Shown here: piece by piece, positions 8,910-16,552 of the stretch | Numbering within the stretch: the stretch's first letter is position 1 | Layout: each line of letters starts with the position of its first letter | Source: JAZSNA01 sp045536135 | GTDB taxonomy: Bacteria; Pseudomonadota; Alphaproteobacteria; CAAHEQ01; UBA3637 | Length of the DNA stretch: 44,363 nucleotides | Direction of reading: 5' to 3' | NCBI GenBank assembly: GCA_045536135.1 | Contig: JAZSNA010000005.1 | Location: forward strand, 1 to 44,363 | Notes under the pieces: model-generated | The model's database searches: none | The model's input: the letters and a program-made list of their open reading frames with translations, nothing else | What the model was told of the DNA's origin: nothing | Program-made: the position numbers and the translations under genes

Positions 8910-9632
8910 ATGAAAAAATTTTTTATAAGGTTAATCTCTTATTTAATTCCGATCAAACATAAAAGAAATAAATTTTTAAACAAACATAAAATTTTTATTT
9001 CTAAAATCAAAGCGGACTTGACCCAAAATAAAATCACGGTCCCAATAGATCGACAGATAAAAATAAAAATTATCGGGAAAGGCAATACTATTAAAATTGC
9101 ATCCGATATTGATATTGATTCAGATATAACTATCTGTATTTATGGAGATAATAATACCATAGAGATTAATAGTGGAAAGATGATTTACAATATTCAAATG
9201 GGGTATTCTGATGGGAACCGTTTGACTAATAATTGTTTATTTTCATCGGGTCAAAACACACATTGTAATGGCGCCTTTTTCCCATTTTTGGAAGATAATA
9301 CTTCCATAAAAATAGGGAAAGATTGCATGTTTTCTTGGAATATCGAAATTCGATGCACGGATGAACATTCGGTATTAGATATGGATAATAATGTTATCAA
9401 TAAAGCCACATCCGTTGAAATCGGCAACCATGTTTGGCTGGGACATGATGTGACTGTTATGAAAAACACCTCCATTCCGGATAATTGTGTCGTCGGATTA
9501 AAATCCATCGTCACCAAAAAATTTACCAAACCGAATTGTTTGATTGCGGGGATACCCGCCACCATTCGCAAAGAAAATATAAATTGGGATGAGAAAAAGC
9601 CGGATTTTTATGAAAAAGATGCGTCGAAATAA
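8910..9632 (+). CDS. Hexapeptide-repeat (LbH) O-acyltransferase, 240 aa
   Basis: The C-terminal half has the left-handed beta-helix pattern of maltose/galactoside/serine acetyltransferases: IKIGKDCMFSWNIEIRCTDEH, then SVEIGNHVWLGHDVTVMKN, IPDNCVVGLKSIV and LIAGIPATIRKENINW. The catalytic histidine is probably in the CTDEH segment. The first ~60 residues are basic with a possible membrane-binding stretch. It likely uses acetyl-CoA to modify a glycan made by the two genes upstream. Start: AAAGGA seven bases before ATG. The stop codon lies inside the loop of a bidirectional terminator. Confidence 0.87.
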   Translation: MKKFFIRLISYLIPIKHKRNKFLNKHKIFISKIKADLTQNKITVPIDRQIKIKIIGKGNTIKIASDIDIDSDITICIYGDNNTIEINSGKMIYNIQMGYSDGNRLTNNCLFSSGQNTHCNGAFFPFLEDNTSIKIGKDCMFSWNIEIRCTDEHSVLDMDNNVINKATSVEIGNHVWLGHDVTVMKNTSIPDNCVVGLKSIVTKKFTKPNCLIAGIPATIRKENINWDEKKPDFYEKDASK

Positions 9633-9650
9633 CCCGACGCATCTTCCTTT
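9613..9650. terminator. Bidirectional terminator between converging genes
   Basis: An 11-bp stem AAGATGCGTCG / CGACGCATCTT (9616-9626, 9635-9645), with CCTTTTT after it on the plus strand and a U run after it on the minus strand. It ends the glycan cluster (plus) and the tail-fibre-like genes (minus). Confidence 0.92.
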
Positions 9651-9836
9651 TTAAGCTTCAGTATCTGAAATATCTTCCTCTATCGGAGCCATACTTTTTA
9701 AATAACGCCGTCCATCCGAAGCAAGCACAATTTCTTCCTCTGTTTGAAGCGTTAGTGATAAATTTTTAGCCACTCGAGCAAATGGTGTTGATAAATAAAC
9801 TGTTCCATCTTCGTTTAAATTATAAAAAATAGTCAT
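9651..9836 (-). CDS. Small acidic protein coupled to the tail-fibre-like gene, 61 aa
   Basis: ATG at 9836 overlaps the upstream stop codon as ATGA, a classic translational-coupling arrangement, so the longer open frame upstream is rejected. The protein starts MTIFYNLNEDGTVYLST and ends in an acidic tail (PIEEDISDTEA). No family recognised. Coupling to a phage tail-fibre-like protein suggests a chaperone, cap or accessory tail protein, but this is inference from position only. Confidence 0.7.
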   Translation of the reverse strand: MTIFYNLNEDGTVYLSTPFARVAKNLSLTLQTEEEIVLASDGRRYLKSMAPIEEDISDTEA

Positions 9837-10825
9837 TCTAATTCTCCCACTGCAAAAACAAACCGAGCCGATGTATTTTTTCCACATGAAGTATATAAAT
9901 TTAAATGATCACCAGCCTTACATGGCAAAGTCCCCCCTAAAATTTGTGAATTTGTATGACAATCAACCCGATAAAATCCAATCATTTCTTCCCCCTCCGT
10001 TCCATAATTTTGAATTTCAATCACAGATTGAGTTGTTGAGGTTGTTGTTCCAAATACACTTATAAAACCATTTGCCGGAGCAGTATATGACATATTAACG
10101 ACCCGAGAAAGAGATATATCAACATACTCATCCGACGGAAACGCATAATTTGTCATCATCACCCTTGTTGAAAGAGGTATATTGGATAAATCTTTATCCA
10201 TTTTATCCGTCATACTTTGAAGAGCAATATCCGAATATTCCTTTGACTTTAATTCAGCTTCTACAGCCCGCGAACTCATTTCGGATACATTTTGTTCAGC
10301 TTCAATAACTTCTGTCAATTTTTGATTATAATCATCCACATTCAATATTGAATTTTTTAAATTTGTCCCATCTTCATTCCAAATAATTGCTTTACCAGCA
10401 TCTGGTGTGGGCAAGCTTAAATTCACGCCATCCCCTGCAACATAAGCCGGCAAAACCATCGTTCGATTAATACTGTCTGCGACTTGTTGAATACAAGCTG
10501 TCTGATAATCCAACTCATCATTTAATGTATTGGCATTAAATTCGCCACCGATGGGGAAATCAGAAGTCCTTTCAATAACCAAATCCCGAACAATTGTAAT
10601 AACTTCACCTTGTGTCGGTGCTTTTTCAAAAATAACTTTTCCGCCATTGTTTTCTTTAACATCCGAAACCGTATATGCAGACGCATCTTGTAAAACAGAT
10701 CCGATATAAACCTTAATATTTTTTTCATCAAAAAAAGCAAACGGAAATTCAAAAACATTATCCGTCCCATTTGAAATATACCTTTTTCTGGGAAGGATAC
10801 CTGAAATTTGTACATGTTCACTCAT
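9833..10825 (-). CDS. Phage tail-fibre-like protein (T7 gp17 N-terminal-type domain), 330 aa
   Basis: Residues about 10-110 match the pattern of the T7-type tail-fibre attachment domain: FEFPFAFFDEKNIKVYIGSV, a YTVSDVKENNGGKVIFEKAP stretch, then VITIVRDL and FNANTLNDELDYQTA. A coiled-coil-like segment (about 200-240) and a beta-rich, Cys-containing C-terminal domain follow. Start at 10825 (MSEHVQISG) is set by AAAGGA; the open frame upstream runs through the promoter and hairpins and is not coding. No head, portal or other tail genes are nearby, so this is an isolated tail-fibre module: a prophage remnant, a domesticated adhesin or part of a tailocin. The gene has its own promoter and two leader hairpins. 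Confidence 0.78.
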   Translation of the reverse strand: MSEHVQISGILPRKRYISNGTDNVFEFPFAFFDEKNIKVYIGSVLQDASAYTVSDVKENNGGKVIFEKAPTQGEVITIVRDLVIERTSDFPIGGEFNANTLNDELDYQTACIQQVADSINRTMVLPAYVAGDGVNLSLPTPDAGKAIIWNEDGTNLKNSILNVDDYNQKLTEVIEAEQNVSEMSSRAVEAELKSKEYSDIALQSMTDKMDKDLSNIPLSTRVMMTNYAFPSDEYVDISLSRVVNMSYTAPANGFISVFGTTTSTTQSVIEIQNYGTEGEEMIGFYRVDCHTNSQILGGTLPCKAGDHLNLYTSCGKNTSARFVFAVGELE

Positions 10826-10844
10826 AATTATAAATCCTTTCAAA

Positions 10845-10909
10845 TAAAAAAAATCTCTGTTTTTAAACAGAGATTCAAAAAAGGAGGAAAGATACACTTT
10901 CCCCCTTTT
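10845..10909 (-). promoter_or_regulatory. Leader with two tandem terminator-like hairpins before the tail-fibre-like gene
   Basis: Between the promoter and ATG 10825 the minus-strand transcript folds twice. First comes a 13-bp stem with one wobble (10879-10891 with 10897-10909) ending in a U run. Then a perfect 11-bp stem AATCTCTGTTT / AAACAGAGATT (10852-10862, 10865-10875) with a 2-base loop and eight U's. Both look like intrinsic terminators, so expression probably needs readthrough, antitermination or processing. Confidence 0.75.
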
Positions 10910-10915
10910 GATTTC

Positions 10916-10944
10916 CTTATACACGATTTTTGACAAAAAGTCAA
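10916..10944 (-). promoter_or_regulatory. Promoter of the tail-fibre-like gene
   Basis: On the minus strand TTGACT (10939-10944), 17 bp, TATAAG (10916-10921). The -35 lies in a small inverted repeat TTGAC..GTCAA. Confidence 0.8.
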
Positions 10945-10989
10945 GAAAATTTTATTTTAATAGAGCTTCCGCTCCCTTATAAAACCATC

Positions 10990-11148
10990 TTATCGAGAAC
11001 AAGGAGATACGATTTCAATAATAGAAATTCCTAAGAATGCTTGGTTTTTACAAACTTTTTGACTTCCGACATATCCCCGTTCGCCCATACAAGCTGAAAG
11101 AGAAACCAACAAAGCCAACAAAACAGCCAAATGAATAATTTTTTTCAT
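10990..11148 (-). CDS. Small lipoprotein, 52 aa
   Basis: Starts MKKIIHLAVLLALLVSLSAC: a basic N-region, hydrophobic core and lipobox LSA-C, so Lgt/LspA processing would leave about 33 residues anchored at Cys20. The mature part has two further cysteines (QKVCKN and SPCSR) that could form a disulfide. ATG 11148 has AAAGGA eight bases upstream; the open frame begins 11 codons earlier but without a ribosome site. It has its own promoter. Function unknown; size recalls entericidin-like or Rz1-like lipoproteins. The neighbouring tail-fibre gene makes a phage lysis role thinkable but unproven. Confidence 0.78.
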   Translation of the reverse strand: MKKIIHLAVLLALLVSLSACMGERGYVGSQKVCKNQAFLGISIIEIVSPCSR

Positions 11149-11172
11149 GTTTAATCCTTTCGTTAGAATTTT

Positions 11173-11200
11173 ATTATACATAAAAAAATAAATTATTCAA
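11173..11200 (-). promoter_or_regulatory. Promoter of the small lipoprotein gene
   Basis: On the minus strand TTGAAT (11195-11200), 16 bp, TATAAT (11173-11178) with an extended -10 TG. Confidence 0.72.
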
Positions 11201-11214
11201 ATAAAATTATATGT

Positions 11215-12861
11215 TTATCTTTTTTTTATTTTATCATCAACACGTTGAATAATGGGGGAAAGATGTTGTGTGATTTTTTGCACCGCTGTACCGGCTTCCT
11301 TTTCCAAATATCCCGGAGCCATTTTATTCAAATAAGTATTTAAAACGGGCAAAGCATTTTTCACTAATTCCTGTCCGGACATATCCGGAACAGATCGAAT
11401 CCACCGCAATCTGTCGGCCTCATTCATCCGAGCAATTTCGGATAACTTCATCGGCAGATGATCATCATCATTCATCGCTGACAAAGATAATAAGGCAATA
11501 TCCGCCGATATCGGTTCGATTTTTTTTGAATATCCGTGCATACCAGCCTCTGACAGGAAATGACAAAAAGACTTTTTGATTTTAGAAGAATAAACCGTCT
11601 GGAAATATCCGCCATGAGCCACCGTTAAAGCACTCTGGAAACCCATCATTAACAATGCACAAGACGGAACGATTTCACCCCGATCCAAAGCATCGGCCAA
11701 GGTTTGAGGTTGTGCCACCATAGCCTTCACAGGCAAAGGATTAATTTTAACATAATCTTTCTTTGAAGCCACATAATCAAACGGTGCTTCCCCCTCTTTC
11801 CAACTTCCCCGTATTCCGATAAAGCCTTGTTGGAATTTTTGCATCATTTTGTCGTCTGAAAAAATTTTATACCAAACTGAATTTGGATTTTTCAAAGCCT
11901 GAGCAAAAAAATCTCGCCCGATATCAAAGCCATCCAAAGATATTTGCTCAATATCCATACCATCCAATATTTGATTGATTTGATTATTTTGAATTAACGC
12001 CACTTGATGACTTAAAGATACATTCTGTAAATCAAAAATTTTTTTCAAAGATTGGTATTCCTTTTCCACATCATCAAATGTTCGATGATATTTTTTCTGA
12101 CACTCTGAATTGAACTCGTTCATCATTTGATCAATTTGCTGACGATTAACCGGATTCAAACGATCTAACAATTGTCCGATGTTTGCCGGATTATTTTTAG
12201 GGCTGTCCGACGCCACAATAATTTGATTTAGAATATTTTGAATTTTCTTTTTAAGGTTTTTTTCCGGACTATCGGGCAAATGACTTATATTTTGGTCTAA
12301 AAGAGGAGCCAACATTTTAAATTGAGCAATTTTAATCACCGCCACATGAGCATATTCCGATGATATGGCTGGTGCTTTATATAACGGAGCCTGTTGCATT
12401 AAGCGAACACCGTTAACCGGGAACAAATCATCTCCCAATTGGAAATAACCGCCACTGCAAGAACTGCTGAGTGCCACATTACTTCCATATAATCCGATAT
12501 GATACTTCTGCCCCAATCGTTCCATCAATGCCGCCGAAATAATAACATTTTGATTCAAGCGAGACCGCAAGCTGTCTTTTTCTATATTGTCATAATCCCG
12601 TAAAAAGGATAAATGAGTTCCGGTTTCGACCACAGACATCTTTTGAAATTGAGCTCTAACGGCATCAGCCTTCACTGCCCCATATAATCTGTGAACCGCC
12701 CGATAAATACAATCCGTTAAAATATCCTTTTCCACCGTTTGATCATTAAAATTAAAAGCCCCAAGCTCTGCATTAAAATAATTTAAAATAGAATCTGATT
12801 GATATATTTTATTCAAAGCCGGTATTGCCTTTAAAATTATATGGTCACTGACACTGTTCAT
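11215..12861 (-). CDS. Hypothetical protein, 548 aa, behind an attenuator-like leader
   Basis: I recognise no family. The start at 12861 (MNSVSDHIILKAIP) has GGAG seven bases upstream; an ATG four codons earlier lies in the U run of the terminator hairpin and is rejected. The protein is soluble, helical in the middle (about 180-310, charged and possibly coiled), with a Cys/Ser-rich turn SSSCSGGYFQLGDD near residue 135 and a C-terminal PVLNTYLNKMAPGY region. No signal peptide is present. It lies downstream of a radical SAM gene with its own promoter overlapping that gene's end, so the two may work together but need not. Codon use is like the chromosome around it. Confidence 0.75.
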   Translation of the reverse strand: MNSVSDHIILKAIPALNKIYQSDSILNYFNAELGAFNFNDQTVEKDILTDCIYRAVHRLYGAVKADAVRAQFQKMSVVETGTHLSFLRDYDNIEKDSLRSRLNQNVIISAALMERLGQKYHIGLYGSNVALSSSCSGGYFQLGDDLFPVNGVRLMQQAPLYKAPAISSEYAHVAVIKIAQFKMLAPLLDQNISHLPDSPEKNLKKKIQNILNQIIVASDSPKNNPANIGQLLDRLNPVNRQQIDQMMNEFNSECQKKYHRTFDDVEKEYQSLKKIFDLQNVSLSHQVALIQNNQINQILDGMDIEQISLDGFDIGRDFFAQALKNPNSVWYKIFSDDKMMQKFQQGFIGIRGSWKEGEAPFDYVASKKDYVKINPLPVKAMVAQPQTLADALDRGEIVPSCALLMMGFQSALTVAHGGYFQTVYSSKIKKSFCHFLSEAGMHGYSKKIEPISADIALLSLSAMNDDDHLPMKLSEIARMNEADRLRWIRSVPDMSGQELVKNALPVLNTYLNKMAPGYLEKEAGTAVQKITQHLSPIIQRVDDKIKKR

Positions 12862-12873
12862 TTTTTTCTCCAT

Positions 12874-12906
12874 AAAAAAACTCTTTCTGTTTTAATCAGA
12901 AAGAGT
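12874..12906 (-). terminator. Intrinsic terminator in the leader of the 548-aa gene
   Basis: A 10-bp stem ACTCTTTCTG / CAGAAAGAGT (12880-12889, 12897-12906) with a 7-base loop, followed on the minus strand by seven T's that run straight into the ribosome site. It lies between promoter and start codon, so it must be regulated or bypassed. Confidence 0.85.
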
Positions 12907-12933
12907 CCGCATTTGTTTTTCAAGTTAATTAAT

Positions 12934-13020
12934 TTATTTCAAACAAGAAACCCTTTCCGTTTTCAAAGTAAAAAACGGAAATCCGAAAAATCGTATAAAA
13001 GAATTTCTTAAATTTGACAT
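12934..13020 (-). CDS. Putative Phe-rich leader peptide, 28 aa
   Basis: A short open frame, MSNLRNSFIRFFGFPFF then 11 more residues ending SCLK, lies between the promoter and the terminator hairpin. Six of ten residues at positions 8-17 are Phe, recalling attenuation leaders such as pheL. The expected transcription start is only a few bases before its ATG, so it would be read as a nearly leaderless message. A hairpin (12954-12981) covers its middle codons. Caution: AT-rich DNA gives Phe codons by chance, and the downstream gene is not a known Phe gene. Confidence 0.4.
   Translation of the reverse strand: MSNLRNSFIRFFGFPFFTLKTERVSCLK
12954..12981 (-). other. Leader hairpin 1 (possible pause or anti-terminator element)
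   Basis: A perfect 10-bp inverted repeat TTTCCGTTTT / AAAACGGAAA (12954-12963, 12972-12981) with an 8-base loop, inside the putative leader peptide frame. Confidence 0.7.
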
Positions 13021-13029
13021 AACATTTTC

Positions 13030-13058
13030 CTTATACCAAAAGTGCGTTCGTTTGTCAA
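13030..13058 (-). promoter_or_regulatory. Promoter of the leader and 548-aa gene
   Basis: On the minus strand TTGACA (13053-13058), 17 bp, TATAAG (13030-13035). The -35 overlaps the last codons of the radical SAM gene. Confidence 0.85.
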
Positions 13059-14377
13059 GACTTTTGATGATCATTAATCAGGAAATGCGAAAAATTCCAT
13101 TTTCCGATTAAACATCCCTGATAATCCCGAGACGGATGACGAATAGGCACTTCCTTTATTTTTTGCACATCATTCGGATTTAACAAAGACCCCATTTTTT
13201 GCCAAACGAATCGATTTTCTTTATAATATACATCAAATAAATCACCGCAAGCATCTACAACAAAATCTTTGGCATCAAACGGACGTGAGGATGTATTTTT
13301 CAAAAACCGTCCCCGTCCGACGGGCAAAACCACGATATCTGAATAATTGGGGATTTCCGCCAACCACTTTTCCATATCAATACAATGTCCATCCTTTTCA
13401 TGATAATAACGCACATGAGCCCCGACTTTTGTTTTAGATAAAATCCGATAACTTTCACGGACACGTTTAAGATTTTTTTCAGTCACTTCACCATCAATTC
13501 CAACCAAAGACAAACCGATTTGATATCTGATTAAAGCGATTTTGAGTAAGGCGGATTTATCTCTTTCCTTTAAAATCCCCTTTGTAATAAAGTCCCGAGG
13601 CATTTGCCACCCCCGACTTTTAATTCCGATAAATAAATCACCGGCATCCGCATCTATAATCGGGTCGTAATAGGATATCGGATCAGAATCCGCATAAGTT
13701 AATAATGATTCGCCATCCCCCAAAGTGTGATACATTTTTAAAAATACCGGATATGGCATATGCCGGACTTTGGGTTCGGCTTCATACAGACAATGCATAC
13801 ACCGGTTATAACATCCGGATGACGCCGATAAAATCAGCGGGAAAGATGAACCTTCCGGCCAATAAGGGTCATAACTGCCAACTCGAATAATCGGATCAAT
13901 TTTTTTCAAATAGGAAAAATCACGAAACAAATCCAAATCCAGAAAAATTTTATTTCCGGCGAAAAAAGCTTTATCTGTATAATGACGGGAAACATCCGAT
14001 ATCAAAAGTTCTTGTAAAAGTTTTTCCCCTTTATCGGATAAAAAGTTTTCTTTACGCACATCAATTCGCAAATCATCTGTTATCGGAAACGAACAGTTTT
14101 GATATCCGCTTAATACGTTTATCGCTTTCTTTGTCCAAAAGCGATTAATTTCGGTTTGAATATCTTCATCCTTCATCAACGGACTTTTTTGGGCCAAATC
14201 CCACATCTTGGGCGGTGTATTTTGAATAAAAAAATCATCTAATGACGCCCCGAAAACCGCCATCTGTTTGATGACCACCGGAGAATATAATTGCATCAAA
14301 AGAAAAGAGGCTAAATTTCGCCGAACATATTCATCATTATTTTGATACTTATATAAATCAGCGGACAAAGATAACAT
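13055..14377 (-). CDS. Radical SAM protein, 440 aa
   Basis: Residues 189-196 (CYNRCMHC) give CX3CX2C, the [4Fe-4S]-binding motif that cleaves S-adenosylmethionine to a 5'-deoxyadenosyl radical. It follows PLILSASSG and is in turn followed by a TIM-barrel-like region (GESLLTYADSDP, FIGIKSRGW, YQIGLSLVGI). The ~180-residue N-terminal extension is unfamiliar, and no SPASM-type C-terminal cysteine cluster is seen (only scattered Cys near the end). The start is at 14377 because the longer frame (to 14434) runs through the promoter. Substrate unknown; peptide, tRNA or small-molecule modification are all possible. The ribosome site is weak. Confidence 0.82.
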   Translation of the reverse strand: MLSLSADLYKYQNNDEYVRRNLASFLLMQLYSPVVIKQMAVFGASLDDFFIQNTPPKMWDLAQKSPLMKDEDIQTEINRFWTKKAINVLSGYQNCSFPITDDLRIDVRKENFLSDKGEKLLQELLISDVSRHYTDKAFFAGNKIFLDLDLFRDFSYLKKIDPIIRVGSYDPYWPEGSSFPLILSASSGCYNRCMHCLYEAEPKVRHMPYPVFLKMYHTLGDGESLLTYADSDPISYYDPIIDADAGDLFIGIKSRGWQMPRDFITKGILKERDKSALLKIALIRYQIGLSLVGIDGEVTEKNLKRVRESYRILSKTKVGAHVRYYHEKDGHCIDMEKWLAEIPNYSDIVVLPVGRGRFLKNTSSRPFDAKDFVVDACGDLFDVYYKENRFVWQKMGSLLNPNDVQKIKEVPIRHPSRDYQGCLIGKWNFSHFLINDHQKS

Positions 14378-14405
14378 CTCTATTCGAAACTCCCAAAATG
14401 ACGAT

Positions 14406-14434
14406 ATTATATACCAAAATATGTTTTTTGTCAA
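14406..14434 (-). promoter_or_regulatory. Promoter of the radical SAM gene
   Basis: On the minus strand TTGACA (14429-14434), 17 bp, TATAAT (14406-14411): a full consensus hexamer pair. Confidence 0.88.
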
Positions 14435-14478
14435 TTTGATGGAATATTTGACAATTTAAACCAAATCAGATAAAGCCA

Positions 14479-14507
14479 TTGACTATTTTTGATAAAAAAG
14501 TTATAAT
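14479..14507 (+). promoter_or_regulatory. accA promoter; start of transcription falls on the start codon
   Basis: TTGACT (14479-14484), 17 bp, TATAAT (14502-14507). The expected +1 is at 14514-14515 and ATG is at 14515. No Shine-Dalgarno sequence is present, so accA is probably translated from a leaderless mRNA. Confidence 0.82.
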
Positions 14508-14514
14508 AACAAAC

Positions 14515-15462
14515 ATGAGTACATTGGAATTTGAAAAAACCATATTGGAAGTGGAAGAAAAATTAAAGAAGCTTTATCAAGCGGATTCGTCGGATGAACA
14601 TATTAAATCCGAAATTATCCGATTGGAAGAAAAATTAAAAAACAAAACCAAAGAGGCGTATAAAAAACTTTCTCCGATGCAAAAAGTATCCATCGCTCGA
14701 CACGAAAGTCGTCCGCAAACATTGGATTACATTAAGAATCTCATTTCCGATTTTGTCCCCCTGTCCGGTGATCGTCTGTTCGGCGATGATCCGGCTATCA
14801 TCGGCGGACTTGGAAAATTCAACGGCCAAACCGTTATGATTATCGGACATGAACGGGGACACACGACCGCCGAAAGACTGAAACACAACTTTGGAATGGC
14901 TAAACCCGAAGGATATCGCAAAAGCATCCGTTTGATGAAACTGGCGGAAAAATTTAATTTTCCCGTCATCACCTTTATAGACACATCCGGTGCCTATCCG
15001 GGAATGGAGGGAGAGGAACGGGGACAGGGGAAAGCCATTGCCGATTCCATGATGACTTCACTGCAATTAAAAGTTCCGATTTATACCGTTGTAATCGGCG
15101 AAGGCGGATCCGGCGGAGCTATTGCCTTAGGCTGTGCCAATGTCATTTTGATGCTTGAATATGCCATTTATTCCGTTATCTCGCCCGAAGGCTGTGCCTC
15201 CATTTTATTTAAAGATTCATCCAAAGCACCCCAAGCGGCCGGCATGCTCAAATTAACTGCCCATGATTTAAAAAAGTTCAAATTGATTGACGAGATTATA
15301 CCCGAACCTTTCGGTGGGGCTCATCGCAATAAAACCGAAGTCATTGATGCGGTCGGGCAAGCACTCATCCGTTATATGAATTTATTTCAAAATAAAACAT
15401 CGGACTATATTTTAAAACACCGCAAAGAAAAATTTTTAAAAATGACACGTTTATCGGAATAA
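14515..15462 (+). CDS. accA: Acetyl-CoA carboxylase carboxyltransferase subunit alpha, 315 aa
   Basis: Full-length AccA. It has an N-terminal helical part (STLEFEKTILEVEEKLKKLY), LSGDRLFGDDPAIIGGLGKF, GHERGHTTAERLKHNFGMAKPEGYRK, TFIDTSGAYPGMEGEERGQG and the oxyanion-hole region GEGGSGGAIALGCAN. With AccD it transfers carboxyl from biotin-BCCP to acetyl-CoA, the first step of fatty acid synthesis, in the cytoplasm. The open frame starts at 14479, but 14515 matches the family start and the promoter overlaps the extra codons. The rRNA methyltransferase gene follows after 3 bp, so the two are co-transcribed. Confidence 0.97.
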   Translation: MSTLEFEKTILEVEEKLKKLYQADSSDEHIKSEIIRLEEKLKNKTKEAYKKLSPMQKVSIARHESRPQTLDYIKNLISDFVPLSGDRLFGDDPAIIGGLGKFNGQTVMIIGHERGHTTAERLKHNFGMAKPEGYRKSIRLMKLAEKFNFPVITFIDTSGAYPGMEGEERGQGKAIADSMMTSLQLKVPIYTVVIGEGGSGGAIALGCANVILMLEYAIYSVISPEGCASILFKDSSKAPQAAGMLKLTAHDLKKFKLIDEIIPEPFGGAHRNKTEVIDAVGQALIRYMNLFQNKTSDYILKHRKEKFLKMTRLSE

Positions 15463-15465
15463 AGA

Positions 15466-16518
15466 ATGTATAATACGCCCTATATCTCCGAACTTCTGGA
15501 TAAAATAAGACAGTCTTCTTCGCCCGTCCGAGAAATCATCAGCTCTTTTTTCAAAGCCCATCATGAAATCGGTTCTAAATCCCGCCGTCAAATATCCGAA
15601 GTTATTTTTTATGCACTTCGCCACTGGGCCCATCTCAACTTTTTATCTTCAAACATTTCGGATTGGATAACCTATCTAGAAACCCAAATACCGGAAAAAT
15701 CCGATATGCCGCCGTGGGTTCGGCTGGAATGTCCTGAATTTCTGTGGGGGAAAATTCCCCCCGATGAACTGAACTGTTTTTTTCATCCGGCAGATGTGAT
15801 TTTAAGAGCCGTCGGGAACAGAGATGAGATAATTTTCAAGCTGAAAACACAAGGAATTGAATGCGAAAAAACACACTTATCTCCATGGGGGATTCGTCTG
15901 TTTAAACGGTTAGATTTAAACACTCTGGATTTATATAAAAGCGGTATGCTTGAAGTCCAAGACGAAGGGTCTCAACTTTTATGTTATTATTTACCGATAA
16001 AGCCGAATATGAAGGTCTGTGATTATTGTGCCGGTGCGGGCGGCAAATCTTTGGCCATTGCCCAAATGATGCAAAACACCGGACAAATCGTTGCGCATGA
16101 TATTTCATGGACCAGTTTGACCGAATTAAATCGACGAAGTCAAAGATCCGGCATCCATATTATTCAAACAACAACCGCCCCAATTAATCAAGAATTTGAC
16201 CTTGTTGTTGCGGATGTTCCCTGTTCGGGGACAGGAACATGGCGACGTTTTCCGGATCAAAAATGGCACTTAACACAAAACATTTTGGATAAAAAGAAAC
16301 AAATTCAATCCTCTATTTTAAACCAATGTACCGCCATCACAAAAAAAGGTGGTTTTTTATGTTATATGACTTGTTCACTTTTAGCGGAAGAAAACGAAGA
16401 TCAAATTAAATTATTTTTATCTGAAAATAAAGAATTTGAGCTGATAGAACAAAAACATTTATCTCCCCAAACAACAAACACCGACGGTTTTTATTTTGCC
16501 CTCTTGAAAAAGAAATAA
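15466..16518 (+). CDS. RsmB/NOP-family RNA (cytosine-5) methyltransferase, 350 aa
   Basis: Class I SAM-dependent Nol1/Nop2/Sun fold. Motif I is VCDYCAGAGGKSLAIAQ (about 184-200), the motif IV catalytic region is VVADVPCSGTGTWRRFPDQKW and motif VI is CYMTCSLLAEENE, giving the two cysteines used for C5 attack and product release. The N-terminal ~110 residues are helical and resemble the NusB-like domain of RsmB in shortened form. Likely target is 16S rRNA m5C967 or an equivalent site, but the exact base is inferred. It starts 3 bp after accA with only a weak ribosome site, consistent with coupled translation. Confidence 0.9.
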   Translation: MYNTPYISELLDKIRQSSSPVREIISSFFKAHHEIGSKSRRQISEVIFYALRHWAHLNFLSSNISDWITYLETQIPEKSDMPPWVRLECPEFLWGKIPPDELNCFFHPADVILRAVGNRDEIIFKLKTQGIECEKTHLSPWGIRLFKRLDLNTLDLYKSGMLEVQDEGSQLLCYYLPIKPNMKVCDYCAGAGGKSLAIAQMMQNTGQIVAHDISWTSLTELNRRSQRSGIHIIQTTTAPINQEFDLVVADVPCSGTGTWRRFPDQKWHLTQNILDKKKQIQSSILNQCTAITKKGGFLCYMTCSLLAEENEDQIKLFLSENKEFELIEQKHLSPQTTNTDGFYFALLKKK

Positions 16519-16552
16519 AAATTTTATAATATAATAAAAATAAGGATTGAAA

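Noticed and set aside
10826..10936. Longer start for the tail-fibre-like protein
   Set aside because: The extra codons run through the promoter and both leader hairpins; ATG 10825 has its own ribosome site.
12934..13020. Precursor peptide of a radical-SAM-modified natural product
   Set aside because: The small frame lies near a radical SAM gene, but it overlaps leader hairpins and has no core-peptide features or export gene nearby; attenuation leader or chance frame fits better.
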